Origin: an uncultured Pseudomonadales bacterium
GTDB taxonomy: Bacteria > Pseudomonadota > Gammaproteobacteria > Pseudomonadales > Azotimanducaceae
Direction of reading: 5' to 3'
Assembly: GCA_951813515.1 (NCBI GenBank)
Contig: OX638346.1
Span: 3,093,617-3,157,616, forward strand
DNA length: 64,000 nucleotides
The position numbers and the translations under genes are program-made. Under the pieces are notes generated by a model that was given only the letters and a program-made list of their open reading frames with translations, searched no databases and had not been told where the DNA came from. Below are positions 1 to 9,260 of the stretch, piece after piece. How positions within the stretch are numbered: position 1 is the first letter of the stretch; each line of letters starts with the position of its first letter.

Positions 1-945
1 GCAGAGCGCGGCAAACACGTCATGGTCGAGAAGCCGATGGCGATCACGCGCGGCTGCTGCGATGTGATCATCGATGCGTGCCGCCGCAACGGCGTGCACT
101 TCGAAGTGGCCGAGAACTACTTCCGCATGCCGAAGCAGCGCATGATCCTCGATCTGATCGACAGGGGGATCCTCGGCGAAATCGTGCGCGTCTACTTCGT
201 CGAGGCGAAGGCACGGAATCCGTTCGAGCCGACCGTGACGCACCGCGGGCTGACACGTCCGTTGTCGAAGTTCGGCAACTCTTCCGGGATGTGCATGGAC
301 ATGGGCTCCCACCGGTTGTCACAGCTTCGCCTGTATGCCATGAGCGAACCCCGGCAGATTTCTGGGACGGTCAGACGCTACCGATCGAGCGCCGAGTTCG
401 TTCACGAGGACTGGGCGCATGCCATGATCGATTTCGAGTCGGGAGCGGTCGGCGTCTACGAGACGTCCCGGCTGGGAGAGTCGCTTCACTACTACCAGAT
501 CACGGGCACGCAAGGCAGCATCTGCGACGACGACTGGTCCGGCCCGGCGATCCCGCTGCGCCTGCAGGTCGGAGACGGGATGGAGGATGTCCCGGTCGAG
601 TTTGAGCGTCATCGAGTGGACGGCGTGGATGTCCTGTCCAGGATCGTCGTCCATACAGACCCCGAGATCGTCTATGTCAATCCGTTCCGGGAGTGCGCCA
701 TCGACGACTGGTCCGTCGGTCATGCCGCCGAGATCATGAGCCTCGCGAACGCCGCGCTCAACGATGAAGCGCCCGAATACGGTCTCGCCGCCCGACAGGA
801 CGTGGAGATGGCGATGGCGATCTACGAGTCCTCGCTCAACGGGACGGCGCCGGTCAAACTCCCGATCGAGGGCATGACCTCCTACGAGCGGATGCTCCAC
901 GAGGACTACCGCGAGCGGTTCGGCCGCAGCTTTGACGCCGCGTAG
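1..945 (+). CDS. Gfo/Idh/MocA family oxidoreductase, 5' end cut by window
   Basis: The frame is open from base 1, so the N-terminal Rossmann part lies outside the window; 314 residues remain. The first visible residues, RGKHVMVEKPMA, are the EKP motif of the Gfo/Idh/MocA family, where the lysine acts in NAD(P)-dependent oxidation or reduction of a sugar-like or cyclitol substrate. The remainder is the long C-terminal beta-sheet substrate domain, with the phrase MCMDMGSHRLSQLRLYAM matching the usual GxHxxDxxR region. A second family member lies at 51931-53061. The following PhyH-type dioxygenase starts 64 bp downstream on the same strand. The substrate cannot be told from sequence. Confidence 0.88.
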   Translation, partial: AERGKHVMVEKPMAITRGCCDVIIDACRRNGVHFEVAENYFRMPKQRMILDLIDRGILGEIVRVYFVEAKARNPFEPTVTHRGLTRPLSKFGNSSGMCMDMGSHRLSQLRLYAMSEPRQISGTVRRYRSSAEFVHEDWAHAMIDFESGAVGVYETSRLGESLHYYQITGTQGSICDDDWSGPAIPLRLQVGDGMEDVPVEFERHRVDGVDVLSRIVVHTDPEIVYVNPFRECAIDDWSVGHAAEIMSLANAALNDEAPEYGLAARQDVEMAMAIYESSLNGTAPVKLPIEGMTSYERMLHEDYRERFGRSFDAA

Positions 946-1009
946 CCCGATCACCACGAGACAACCCCGCGTGTGAGATAGAGTCGAAATAGAAAAGCAA
1001 CGTTAGACT

Positions 1010-1855
1010 GTGCGCATGGACGCCGCATGCCTCAACCACCGCCTCACTGCCGGGGAGCGCCGGGAGTTCGACGAGCGGGGCTGCTTCGTAGTCAGGAATG
1101 CGCTGCCGCCGGACCTGGTCGACCGCCTGGAGGATGCCACCGACCGGCTCGACGCGGCGAATCGATCGCCTGGCGATACCCGGCCGATCAACCATCTCGA
1201 CTGTATCGGCTACGACGACGCGTTCCTCGAACTCCTCGACTGGCCGAAGACCATCGCGAAAGTCATCGACATTCTTGGCTGGCACATCCAGCTCTATCAC
1301 AGCCACGTCATGGTTTCGCCGCCGCTGCCCGAAGGCTACCGGTCGAAGACCAGGCGCATTGGCTGGCACCAGGACAGCGGTCGCCTGAACCTCGACCTGG
1401 AGGGCAATCCGCGGCCGAGGGTATCGCTCAAGGTGGGGTTCTTTCTGACCGACACATCGGAGGTTGGTCGCGGGAACTTCCACTACATTCCCGGCAGCCA
1501 TCTACGCGAGACGGCGTTTCCCGCCGACGAAAGCGAGGAACACCCGCAAGCCACCCCGATATGCGCCGCTCCGGGCGATGCGCTCCTTTTCGACCGTCGC
1601 CTGTGGCACGCGGGCGGACGCAACCGCTCGGATGTCACGCGAAAAGTGGTTTTCTTCGGCTACAGCTACCGCTGGCTGCGGCCCCGGGACGACATGACGG
1701 TGGATCGCTACCTGGCCGATGCCGATCCGATCCGGCGCCAATTGCTGGGCGCCAGTCCGACTGGAGGGTTCGGCTATACGTCACCCAGTGAAGAAGACAT
1801 TCCCTTGAGATCCTGGCTCGTCGAGCACCTAGGAGAGGAGGCGGTCGCGCCCTGA
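1010..1855 (+). CDS. Phytanoyl-CoA dioxygenase (PhyH) family protein
   Basis: A 281-residue Fe(II)/2-oxoglutarate oxygenase. The iron triad is visible as HQD in WHQDSGR (about residue 120) and a distal His in RRLWHAGGRNRSD (about residue 205); the arginine after the distal His fits 2-oxoglutarate binding. Length is normal for the family, which hydroxylates diverse small molecules and lipids. The start is GTG at 1010 or ATG at 1016; neither has a strong ribosome site, so this is uncertain by two codons. It may be cotranscribed with the oxidoreductase upstream. The substrate is unknown. Confidence 0.87.
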   Translation: MRMDAACLNHRLTAGERREFDERGCFVVRNALPPDLVDRLEDATDRLDAANRSPGDTRPINHLDCIGYDDAFLELLDWPKTIAKVIDILGWHIQLYHSHVMVSPPLPEGYRSKTRRIGWHQDSGRLNLDLEGNPRPRVSLKVGFFLTDTSEVGRGNFHYIPGSHLRETAFPADESEEHPQATPICAAPGDALLFDRRLWHAGGRNRSDVTRKVVFFGYSYRWLRPRDDMTVDRYLADADPIRRQLLGASPTGGFGYTSPSEEDIPLRSWLVEHLGEEAVAP

Positions 1856-1963
1856 TAAGCCCGAAGGCGCAGCTCGCCGAATCCGCATGAGTTCTGCTGT
1901 GGATGCCGTGCCGCCGACACCGTGAGCGGCATAATTGGCTGTGGCGTCAAGCGGAGATCGCGC

Positions 1964-4492
1964 ATGATGAAGGGCTCCCTTTCCCTTGCTTGCGTGCTGG
2001 CCGTTGTCGCGGACCCCGTGAACGGGCAGGACAGCGCGCGAGACGGCGCACGCAGTATCGAAGAGATCGTCGTCATCGGCAGCCGCGCGCGGGTCGAGGG
2101 CAAGGCCGACGAGTTGCCGGTGCCTGTCGAAGTGCATCACGGCATGGACCTCACGCGCACCGGCGAGATCGACCTTGGCGCGGCGCTCACAAAGCTCGCG
2201 CCCTCGTTCAACTACACGCGCCTTTCCGTGGGTGACGGTTCCCTGCTGAACGCCGCCACGCTGCGCGGATTGGCTCCAGACCAGACGCTTGTCCTGGTCA
2301 ACGGCAAGCGTCGTCACAACATGGCGTGGATTCGTGTGCTCGACGGCGTGATCGGCTACGGCACGGGCGGCACCGATTTGCGTGCCATCCCGGCGGCCGC
2401 CGTGGCCCGCGTCGAGGTGCTGCGCGATGGTGCGGCGGCGCAATACGGTTCCGATGCCATCGCCGGCGTCATCAACCTGTCGCTGAAGGAAGACACGGGC
2501 GGTGAACTCGTGGTGCACGGCGGCCGCACGGCTGGGGCGGACGCCGCACGCTTTGGCGTGTCGTTCAATGGTGGTATGTCGCTGGGAGCGGACGGCTTCC
2601 TGAATGTCACCGGCGAGTGGTACGACAGCGACGCGCTGCAACGCAACGGTGGCAACGGGGGTCACGACCCCGACTACCAGGACGAACTGATCACGTTCAG
2701 TTCGCCCTCGCACGGCGGCAGGTTGTTGTTCGCGAATGCAGCCTTGCCCATGGGCGACGCGGCGGAAATCTATGCATTCGGCGGTGCCTCGAGGCGGGAA
2801 GGGCGTTCCAGCGGTGCGTACCGGTTCCGCTACAACTACTGGCAAGGCATCGAGACCGGCGACGACATGTGGGACTTCGTGCTGCCGAACTTCATCACGT
2901 TCCACGAACGCAATACGCATCCCGTGTATCCCGACGGTTTCCTGCCCTACGAGGAGTCCGAGGTCAGCGACATTTCGATCGCCGTCGGGTGGCGCGGCCC
3001 CGTCGGCGACTGGGAAGTCGACCTGAGCGTCGGGTACGGCCGAAACGTGTTCGACTTCGGCGCTTCGGACACGATCAACGCTTCGGTCGGCGCCAACTAC
3101 CTGCAGCGCAATCCGGGCGCGAGTGTCGCCGACGTGATCGCCAACGCGGGACCGCGGTCGGGAGATAGCGGCGGTATCGAATTCGACCAGCGCACAACCA
3201 ACCTGGATATTCGCCGGCCCCTGGAAAACCCACTGTTGACCGCTATTGCCGTCGGCCTCGAGCACCGCGACGAAAGCTACCGCCAGAAGGCGGGCGACGA
3301 GGCGGCGTGGTCCTGCGGGCTGCCCCACGTAGCCGACTTCAGCGCATTCGCGGTCGGTCCCGACGGTATGCCGATCGAAGGCGTGGTAGCCGCCTGCGGG
3401 TTCCAGGGCTATCCGGGCTACAGCCCGCGCAACGCGCAGTTGAGCGAGGATGGTCGGGAAAGCCGGGCATCGTACGTGGAACTCGAGGGCCGGTTTGGCG
3501 AATCGCTTACGTTCAGTGCCGCGTTGCGCGCGGAAGACTATAGCGACGCGGGTTCCCAGGCCACGGGCAAACTTGCCGCCAGTCTGCGGTTGACCGACGG
3601 CATCGCGCTGCGGGGCGCGGTGTCGACGGGGTTCCGCGCGCCGAGCCTCTCTCAGCGCCGCTTCAATTCCATCCTGTTCGTCGCGAGCGATGCTGGTCTG
3701 ACTACGACTTTCTCGGCGAACGAGGGCCACCCCGTCGCGACGGCCTTCGGCGTCGACGCACTGCAGCACGAGACCGCCGGCAACTGGAGCGCGGGGTTTG
3801 TCGGTCAGTGGGCCGACAACAACCTGCGCGTCTCGGTGGACTTCTACGGTACCGACATCCAGGATCGCGTAGTACGTTCGCAGGGCATCGGCTGCGCCGG
3901 CGTTCCCGCCTGCGATGCCGAGCAGGTGGCGACCGCGGCGTTCTTTTTCAACGGTGTGGATACGTCCACCCGGGGCGTTGATGTCTCCGCTTCGTGGGCC
4001 GTGCCGGCCGCCGGCGGCCATCTTTGGATATCCGCCAACGGCCATTCCAACAAGACGGAGACAACGGACGAGAACCTGCCCGCCGGCGCACCGGCCGGAT
4101 TGAGTTTCGACGACTATTTCGGCGGTTGGGCGGCGGACCTCCTGGAACACGGACAGCCCCGCGCGCAAGCGAACGTCAGCGCGGACTGGCGGCATGACAC
4201 TTGGGGCGCGCTGCTACGTGTGAATCACTTTGGAGAGACCGTGCAGCATCCGCTGGATACGGGAATGCTGACCGTGGATGCCGACAACACCGTGGATCTT
4301 GAGGCATGGCTCGAACGCGGAGCCCTGCAGGTGGCCTTCGGCGTGAATAACCTGTTCGACGCGCTGCCCACCGAACTTCCCAAGACGCACTTGTCGAACA
4401 TTCTCTGGGGTATCCGGTATCCGACGGATACGCCCTATGGATTGGCGGGCCGGTTCGCGTACCTGCGGCTGAACTATGGATTCGGCCTGTGA
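1964..4492 (+). CDS. TonB-dependent outer-membrane receptor
   Basis: About 842 residues. I chose ATG 1964 over GTG 1922 because it puts a basic residue and a hydrophobic run (MKGSLSLACVLAVVADP) at the N terminus as a signal peptide. It is followed by a TonB-box-like stretch, IEEIVVIGSRA, then a plug domain (VLVNGKRRH, VEVLRDGAAAQYGSDAIAG, about residues 50-190) and a long beta-barrel ending in an aromatic-rich C-terminal strand (YLRLNYGFGL). Such receptors import scarce substrates across the outer membrane using TonB energy. Four cysteines in the extracellular part (SCGLPH/ACGFQG and GCAGVPACD) suggest disulfide-bridged loops. The neighbours do not identify the ligand. Confidence 0.92.
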   Translation: MMKGSLSLACVLAVVADPVNGQDSARDGARSIEEIVVIGSRARVEGKADELPVPVEVHHGMDLTRTGEIDLGAALTKLAPSFNYTRLSVGDGSLLNAATLRGLAPDQTLVLVNGKRRHNMAWIRVLDGVIGYGTGGTDLRAIPAAAVARVEVLRDGAAAQYGSDAIAGVINLSLKEDTGGELVVHGGRTAGADAARFGVSFNGGMSLGADGFLNVTGEWYDSDALQRNGGNGGHDPDYQDELITFSSPSHGGRLLFANAALPMGDAAEIYAFGGASRREGRSSGAYRFRYNYWQGIETGDDMWDFVLPNFITFHERNTHPVYPDGFLPYEESEVSDISIAVGWRGPVGDWEVDLSVGYGRNVFDFGASDTINASVGANYLQRNPGASVADVIANAGPRSGDSGGIEFDQRTTNLDIRRPLENPLLTAIAVGLEHRDESYRQKAGDEAAWSCGLPHVADFSAFAVGPDGMPIEGVVAACGFQGYPGYSPRNAQLSEDGRESRASYVELEGRFGESLTFSAALRAEDYSDAGSQATGKLAASLRLTDGIALRGAVSTGFRAPSLSQRRFNSILFVASDAGLTTTFSANEGHPVATAFGVDALQHETAGNWSAGFVGQWADNNLRVSVDFYGTDIQDRVVRSQGIGCAGVPACDAEQVATAAFFFNGVDTSTRGVDVSASWAVPAAGGHLWISANGHSNKTETTDENLPAGAPAGLSFDDYFGGWAADLLEHGQPRAQANVSADWRHDTWGALLRVNHFGETVQHPLDTGMLTVDADNTVDLEAWLERGALQVAFGVNNLFDALPTELPKTHLSNILWGIRYPTDTPYGLAGRFAYLRLNYGFGL

Positions 4493-4512
4493 CCGCGACA
4501 AGCGATTAGAGA

Positions 4513-5301
4513 CTACTGCGCCGCCAGGCGTGCCTTGAGCCGACGCATGCCGCGCAGCCAGCGGTCGTAGTCGCTCGCCTTGCGCTGGAAGTAGGTCGCG
4601 ACCTCCGGGTGAGGCAGCACCAGGAACCGCTCCTCGCCGATCGCCTCGATACACGCTTCGGCCACCTCGTCGGGTTCCAGCAGGCCGTCAAGAAATGCCG
4701 GGTGTGAGGCATCGTCCGGGTCCGGAAAGTTGGGCGCGATGTTGGTGCGCACCGCCTGCGGGCAGAGTACCGACACCCGGATGCCGTCGTCGTAGTAGTT
4801 GATGTGGATCCACTCCGCCAGCGCGACCGCCGCGTGCTTTGAGACAGCATAGGCGGCGGACTCCATCTGGGTCAGCAACCCGGCCGCAGAAGCCGTATTC
4901 AGCAGGTATCCGCCGCCGCGCCGGATCATGCCCGGCAACGCGGCGCGCGCCGCCGCCAGGTGCGAGAAGGCATGCACCCGCATCATTCGCTCCCACTCCG
5001 CCGTGGGGAGTTCGAGTCCGCTCGGATGTTCGTAACCCGCGTTTGATACCAAAAGGTCGATGCCGCCGAGGGAACGTTCGGTCTCCTCGATCATCGCATT
5101 GACCGCCGCTTCGTCGCTCACGTCCAGGATTGAGGCAGAGCCAACCCCATCGAGATCGCGGGCGGTCTCCTCGGCCGTGTCACCGTTCATGTCCGCACAC
5201 ACGACAGCTTGGGCGCCGTCTCTGGCCAACCGCTGGGCAAGGGCGCGCCCGATGCCGGATCCCGCCCCCGTTACCACCGCGATCTTGTCCCCTACGTCCA
5301 T
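4513..5301 (-). CDS. SDR family NAD(P)-dependent oxidoreductase
   Basis: A 262-residue classical short-chain dehydrogenase. The cofactor motif TGAGSGIG is at about residues 11-18, the structural SNAG motif at about 85, the catalytic Tyr and Lys in YAVSK at about 150, with the serine just before in TASAAG. The ATG at 5301 is preceded by GGGAAAGAG, a good ribosome site. The C-terminal extension of about 60 residues (ending RRLKARLAAQ) is typical of SDRs acting on hydrophobic alcohols or ketones, but the substrate is not readable. It is transcribed away from the receptor-phytase operon and shares an 88-bp divergent intergenic region with it. Confidence 0.9.
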   Translation of the reverse strand: MDVGDKIAVVTGAGSGIGRALAQRLARDGAQAVVCADMNGDTAEETARDLDGVGSASILDVSDEAAVNAMIEETERSLGGIDLLVSNAGYEHPSGLELPTAEWERMMRVHAFSHLAAARAALPGMIRRGGGYLLNTASAAGLLTQMESAAYAVSKHAAVALAEWIHINYYDDGIRVSVLCPQAVRTNIAPNFPDPDDASHPAFLDGLLEPDEVAEACIEAIGEERFLVLPHPEVATYFQRKASDYDRWLRGMRRLKARLAAQ

Positions 5302-5328
5302 CTCTTTCCCTTACCTGTTTGGCCGCGC

Positions 5329-5362
5329 CTGTAACAATTCTGTCATGCGTCGGGCGTAGAGT
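5329..5362 (+). promoter_or_regulatory. Pho box and -10 of the receptor-phytase operon
   Basis: CTGTAACAATTCTGTCAT at 5329-5346 matches the enterobacterial Pho-box consensus CTGTCATAAATCTGTCAT at 15 of 18 positions as two 11-bp-spaced repeats. A -10-like hexamer TAGAGT lies at 5357-5362, exactly 10 bp after the box, the same spacing as in E. coli phoA where PhoB replaces -35 recognition. The next gene starts at 5390. The match is seen directly; PhoB binding is inferred. Confidence 0.72.
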
Positions 5363-5389
5363 AATCCGATTAACTCCCTGGAGAACCCT

Positions 5390-8215
5390 ATGAGCCGCAC
5401 GTTTCGTTCCGGCAGGCTTGTCCTGTTGCTGTCCGCAATCTCGGTCTGGACCTGTGCATCCGCCTGGGCGGATGGTCGAGTCGAGGGTCAGGTTTCGTCG
5501 TCCGCCGGTGGCGCCTACCTCAAGGGCGCGGTGGTTCGAATTGCCGAACTGAACCTTGAGTTTGTCACGGAAGCGGATGGCCGCTTCGTATTTCCGCACG
5601 TGCCGGCAGGCAGCTACGACCTGACGGTCAACTACATCGGATTCTCGCCCCATAGTGCCGCCATCGACGTGTGGGACGATGAGACCACCCACCACCCCGT
5701 GGCCTTCGAAAGACGCCTCGAGGAAATGGTGGTCTACGGCAAGCAGACCGCGAGCACCGCGGCGGCGCTCAACCAGCAACGCGCAGCGGATGGAATCGTC
5801 TCCGTGGTTTCTGCCACCGATATCGGCCAGTTTCCGGACCGCAACGTATCGGAGGCGCTGCAGCGCGTGTCCGGCGTGTTCCTCGAACGGGACCAGGGCG
5901 AGGGAAGGTTTGTCGGCATTCGCGGCATAGACCCGAATCTCATCGTCACCACCATCAACGGCATCAACGTCCCGGCACCGGAAAACGACAAGCGCTCGGT
6001 GGCCCTGGACGTCATCCCATCGGAACTGCTTTCGGCGTTGGAGGTCAGCAAATCGATTACGCCGGACATGGACGGCGACGGTATCGGCGGTTCGGTCAAC
6101 ATCAAGAGCGCCTCCGCCTTCGACTCTCCCGGACGCAAACTGAGCGCCAACCTGCACGCCAGCGCGAACCCGCTGCAGGATCAGACAAGCCCGAAGCTCG
6201 CGCTCATTTTCTCCGACACCTTCGGTGCGGGTGACGGCGAGGACAAACTCGGCGTCGCGGCGGCGGTGTCCTGGTACGACCGCGACTTCGGCTCGGAGAA
6301 CATCGAGACCGACGGCGGATGGTTCGACGACCTCGAGCGGGAAGACGGCGTCGAGTTCAAGGGTGCAGAGGAAATAGAGCAGCGGGACTACGTGGTCAAC
6401 CGGGAACGCCTTGGCATGGCCGCCAATTTCGACTATCGACCGAGCAGCGAAGGACGCTGGTACGTGCGTACGCTTTACAGCGAGTTCTCCGATCAGGAGT
6501 ACCGCACCCGAAACGAGTTCAAGTTCGACAAGGGCGATGCGATCGAAGGGGGCGAGGGCATCGCAACCTGGGCCGACGCCAACTTGCAGAAGGAATTGAA
6601 GGATCGTTACGAAGAGCAGCAGATCCTGTCGCTCAGCGCCGGCGGCGAGCAGACCTTCGACCAGTGGAACCTCAAATACCGCGTCGGCTACTCGGAAGCC
6701 AGCGAAGCGGAGCCCAATCGCCTGGACACGGTGTTCGAGATCAAGGGAGTGGACATCGGCTACACGAGCCACGGGAGAATGCCGGCACTGTTCATGGGCT
6801 CGGCTGCCGGCGACGCCGACAACTACAAGCTGGACGAAATCACCATCGAGGACAACTTCACCGATGATGTGGAGCAGAGCTTCAAGGTCGACCTCAGGCG
6901 CGACTTCGACACGCAACGGGTGCAGGGATACGTGGAAACGGGCGCCAAGTTCCGCCGCCGCGACAAGTCGAACGATATCAACATCCGCGTCTTCGACGGA
7001 TTCCCGGGTGATCCGACGTTTGCGATGTTCGCGCTCGGCTCGGTCGACTACAGCCAGGGCGCTTTCGGGCTCGGCGTGTCGGAAGATGCCATCGACCGAT
7101 TCGTTGCGAGCAACCTGTCCGGCTTCGAACTGAACGACGACGACACGCTGGCGGCGTCCACCGGCGGCGACTACAACATGAGCGAGGATGTCGACGCCGT
7201 CTTCATCAAGAACCGCCTGGACATCGACGCGTTGCGGATCGTCTACGGCGTGCGCTACGAGCGAACGGCATTCGCAGCCGAAGGACTGCGGGTGGTTTAC
7301 GACGACGTGAGTGCCGACGGCGACCCGGCGCCGGTGACGGTCGCGTTCGAGAACGACTACGGCAGGCTGTTGCCCAGCGCCAATCTGCGTTATGCGATCA
7401 CCGACGACCTGCTGTTTCGCGCGGCCTTCTATCACACCATGGCGCGGCCGAAATTCGGCGACCTGGCGCCGGGCGGCGAGGTGGAGTTCGAAGACGACGA
7501 CGGCGAATACGTGCTCAAGGCCGAGGTGGGCAATCCCGATCTCGAGCCGTTGCGGGCGCAGAACTTCGACCTGAGCATCGAGTACTACCGCGAGGATGTC
7601 GGGCTTCTTTCCGCGAGCGCCTACTACAAGACCCTCGAGGACTTCGTGGTACTGGCGGACACCGCGAGCATCACCGACTTCACGCAATTTGTCGGCAACA
7701 ACCGGGTCGACGATGCCGAGATCATCCAGCCCATCAATGGCAACGACGCCAGCCTGACGGGTGTCGAACTCGCCTGGGTGCAACAGTTGTCAAACCTGCC
7801 GGGCCTGTTGCGGAACCTCCTCGTGAGTTCCAACGTGACGTTGACCAGCGGCGAGGCGACGATTCCGTTTCGCGACGAGAAGATTCCCATGCCGCGCCAG
7901 GCCGACCTTGTGGCCAACTTCGCGCTGGGTTACGAGAGCGATCGGCTCAGCGCCCGCATCGCCGTGGCGCGCAAGAGCGAGCGGCTGATAGGTCTCGAAG
8001 AACTCGATGATCCGGCGTTCGACGTATACCAGGCTGCCCACACGCAGGTTGACCTGGGCGTGAAGTTCTTCGTCAACGGTCAGTGGGAAGTCTATCTTGA
8101 CGCCAACAACCTGACCGATGAACCCTATTACGCCTATTTCGGCGAGCCCCGGTACAACGCCCAGTACGAGACTTACGGCAGGACCTTTGCCCTGGGCATT
8201 CGTTATCAGCCGTAG
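5390..8215 (+). CDS. TonB-dependent receptor with carboxypeptidase-like N-terminal domain, probable phytate uptake
   Basis: A 941-residue outer-membrane receptor. A signal peptide ends near CASAWA (about residue 27). It is followed by a carboxypeptidase-regulatory-like beta-sandwich (residues about 30-110, with FVFPHVPAGSYDLTVNYIGF), then the plug (FPDRNVSEALQRVSGVFLER, about 145-165; DMDGDGIGGSVNIK) and a barrel ending ALGIRYQP. This order is that of the Caulobacter/Xanthomonas-type receptor group. GGAG lies just before ATG 5390. The gene overlaps the phytase gene downstream and has a Pho box upstream, so phytate or its dephosphorylation products are the likely cargo. Receptor-phytase pairing is known for beta-propeller phytases of aquatic proteobacteria; the ligand here is inferred. 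Confidence 0.92.
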   Translation: MSRTFRSGRLVLLLSAISVWTCASAWADGRVEGQVSSSAGGAYLKGAVVRIAELNLEFVTEADGRFVFPHVPAGSYDLTVNYIGFSPHSAAIDVWDDETTHHPVAFERRLEEMVVYGKQTASTAAALNQQRAADGIVSVVSATDIGQFPDRNVSEALQRVSGVFLERDQGEGRFVGIRGIDPNLIVTTINGINVPAPENDKRSVALDVIPSELLSALEVSKSITPDMDGDGIGGSVNIKSASAFDSPGRKLSANLHASANPLQDQTSPKLALIFSDTFGAGDGEDKLGVAAAVSWYDRDFGSENIETDGGWFDDLEREDGVEFKGAEEIEQRDYVVNRERLGMAANFDYRPSSEGRWYVRTLYSEFSDQEYRTRNEFKFDKGDAIEGGEGIATWADANLQKELKDRYEEQQILSLSAGGEQTFDQWNLKYRVGYSEASEAEPNRLDTVFEIKGVDIGYTSHGRMPALFMGSAAGDADNYKLDEITIEDNFTDDVEQSFKVDLRRDFDTQRVQGYVETGAKFRRRDKSNDINIRVFDGFPGDPTFAMFALGSVDYSQGAFGLGVSEDAIDRFVASNLSGFELNDDDTLAASTGGDYNMSEDVDAVFIKNRLDIDALRIVYGVRYERTAFAAEGLRVVYDDVSADGDPAPVTVAFENDYGRLLPSANLRYAITDDLLFRAAFYHTMARPKFGDLAPGGEVEFEDDDGEYVLKAEVGNPDLEPLRAQNFDLSIEYYREDVGLLSASAYYKTLEDFVVLADTASITDFTQFVGNNRVDDAEIIQPINGNDASLTGVELAWVQQLSNLPGLLRNLLVSSNVTLTSGEATIPFRDEKIPMPRQADLVANFALGYESDRLSARIAVARKSERLIGLEELDDPAFDVYQAAHTQVDLGVKFFVNGQWEVYLDANNLTDEPYYAYFGEPRYNAQYETYGRTFALGIRYQP

Positions 8216-9239
8216 TCTTGGCAGGCGGTGGGCCGGTGTTGTGCTGGCCTGCTGCCTTCCGGCGTGCGGGGAACCGCAAGGCGAATTCCCCCGGGTCGCG
8301 CCGGCGCTGGAGACGGCACCGGTGCCGAGTCGGGGCGACGCCGCCGACGATCCGGCGATATGGATTCATCCCTCAGCGCCCGAGCAAAGTCTCGTCGTTG
8401 CCACGGACAAGCGCTCCGGGCTGCTCGCCTACGACCTGAGCGGCAATCAGCTCCAGCATCTTCCCGCGGGTAACCTGAACAATGTCGACCTGCGCACGGG
8501 CGCCTGGGGGCGGGCCGATCTCACCATCGCCGTGGCGAGCGCGCGGCAGCCGGCGGAACTCGTGGTATTCGAACTCGATCATGCGAGCGGCGAGATTCGC
8601 GAGGTTGGCCGCAACGACCCGGTGGTCGACGAGCCCTATGGCATCTGCCTGTTTCTCGACGAAGCGCGCCGGCCCTGGGTCGTCCTGAACGGCAAGGACG
8701 GACTGTTCATCCAGTTCGAGTTGCATGCCGACTACCGCGCCACCGAAGCCCGCCGCTGGCGAACCCAAACCCAACCAGAAGGCTGCGTCGCCGACGACGA
8801 TGCCGGCGTGCTGTACATCGGCGAGGAAGGCCATGGCGTGTGGACCCTGGCGGCCGATCCCGGCGAAACGGTTCAACTCACCCCGTTCGCGACCGTTGCG
8901 GATGGTGCCCTGACGGCTGATGTCGAAGGGCTGACCCTGTATCGGAGGCCCGGTCCGGACGGCGGCCCGGCGAGGAACTACCTGTTCGTGTCAAGCCAGG
9001 GCGACAGCAGTTTCGGGGTCTACGACACCGAAACCCGGGTCTACATAGGTTCCTTCCGCGTTGGTGGCCACACGCAGATCGACGACGTCTCGGGTACCGA
9101 CGGGATTGCGGTGACATCGGCTCCGCTGCCGGGATTCCCGGATGGATTGCTGGTGGTTCAGGACGACGACAACCCGCGCGGGAATCAGAACTTCAAGTTC
9201 GTGTCCTTCTCGGAGGTACGAAAGACCCTCGGGCTTTAG
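8187..9239 (+). CDS. Beta-propeller phytase (3-phytase), lipoprotein
   Basis: About 350 residues, releasing phosphate from myo-inositol hexakisphosphate. Family motifs: DDPAIWIHP near the N terminus, TDKRSGLLAYDL, DEPYGICLF, QPEGCVADDDAGVLYIGEE, VEGLTLY, GTDGIAVTSAP and the calcium/phosphate site VVQDDDNPRGNQNFKFV near the C terminus. I place the start at TTG 8187, preceded by GGCAGGAC, because it gives a short basic and hydrophobic leader ending in the lipobox LPAC (LACCLPAC), so the enzyme would be membrane-anchored. An ATG at 8118 is possible but adds 23 residues that make a poor signal. The start overlaps the receptor gene by 29 bp, implying translational coupling. The reaction is calcium dependent in known members. 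Confidence 0.9.
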   Translation: MPWAFVISRSLGRRWAGVVLACCLPACGEPQGEFPRVAPALETAPVPSRGDAADDPAIWIHPSAPEQSLVVATDKRSGLLAYDLSGNQLQHLPAGNLNNVDLRTGAWGRADLTIAVASARQPAELVVFELDHASGEIREVGRNDPVVDEPYGICLFLDEARRPWVVLNGKDGLFIQFELHADYRATEARRWRTQTQPEGCVADDDAGVLYIGEEGHGVWTLAADPGETVQLTPFATVADGALTADVEGLTLYRRPGPDGGPARNYLFVSSQGDSSFGVYDTETRVYIGSFRVGGHTQIDDVSGTDGIAVTSAPLPGFPDGLLVVQDDDNPRGNQNFKFVSFSEVRKTLGL

Positions 9240-9260
9240 GGGAATTGCCGACCGAGGGCT

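Noticed and set aside
1829..4195. Very long open frame antisense to the first TonB receptor
   Set aside because: It is an effect of GC-rich codon use in the receptor gene; the residues are Arg/Val/Ala-rich without domains. The same holds for long antisense frames at 5180-7783, 14229-15677, 28819-30792 and 49055-51163.
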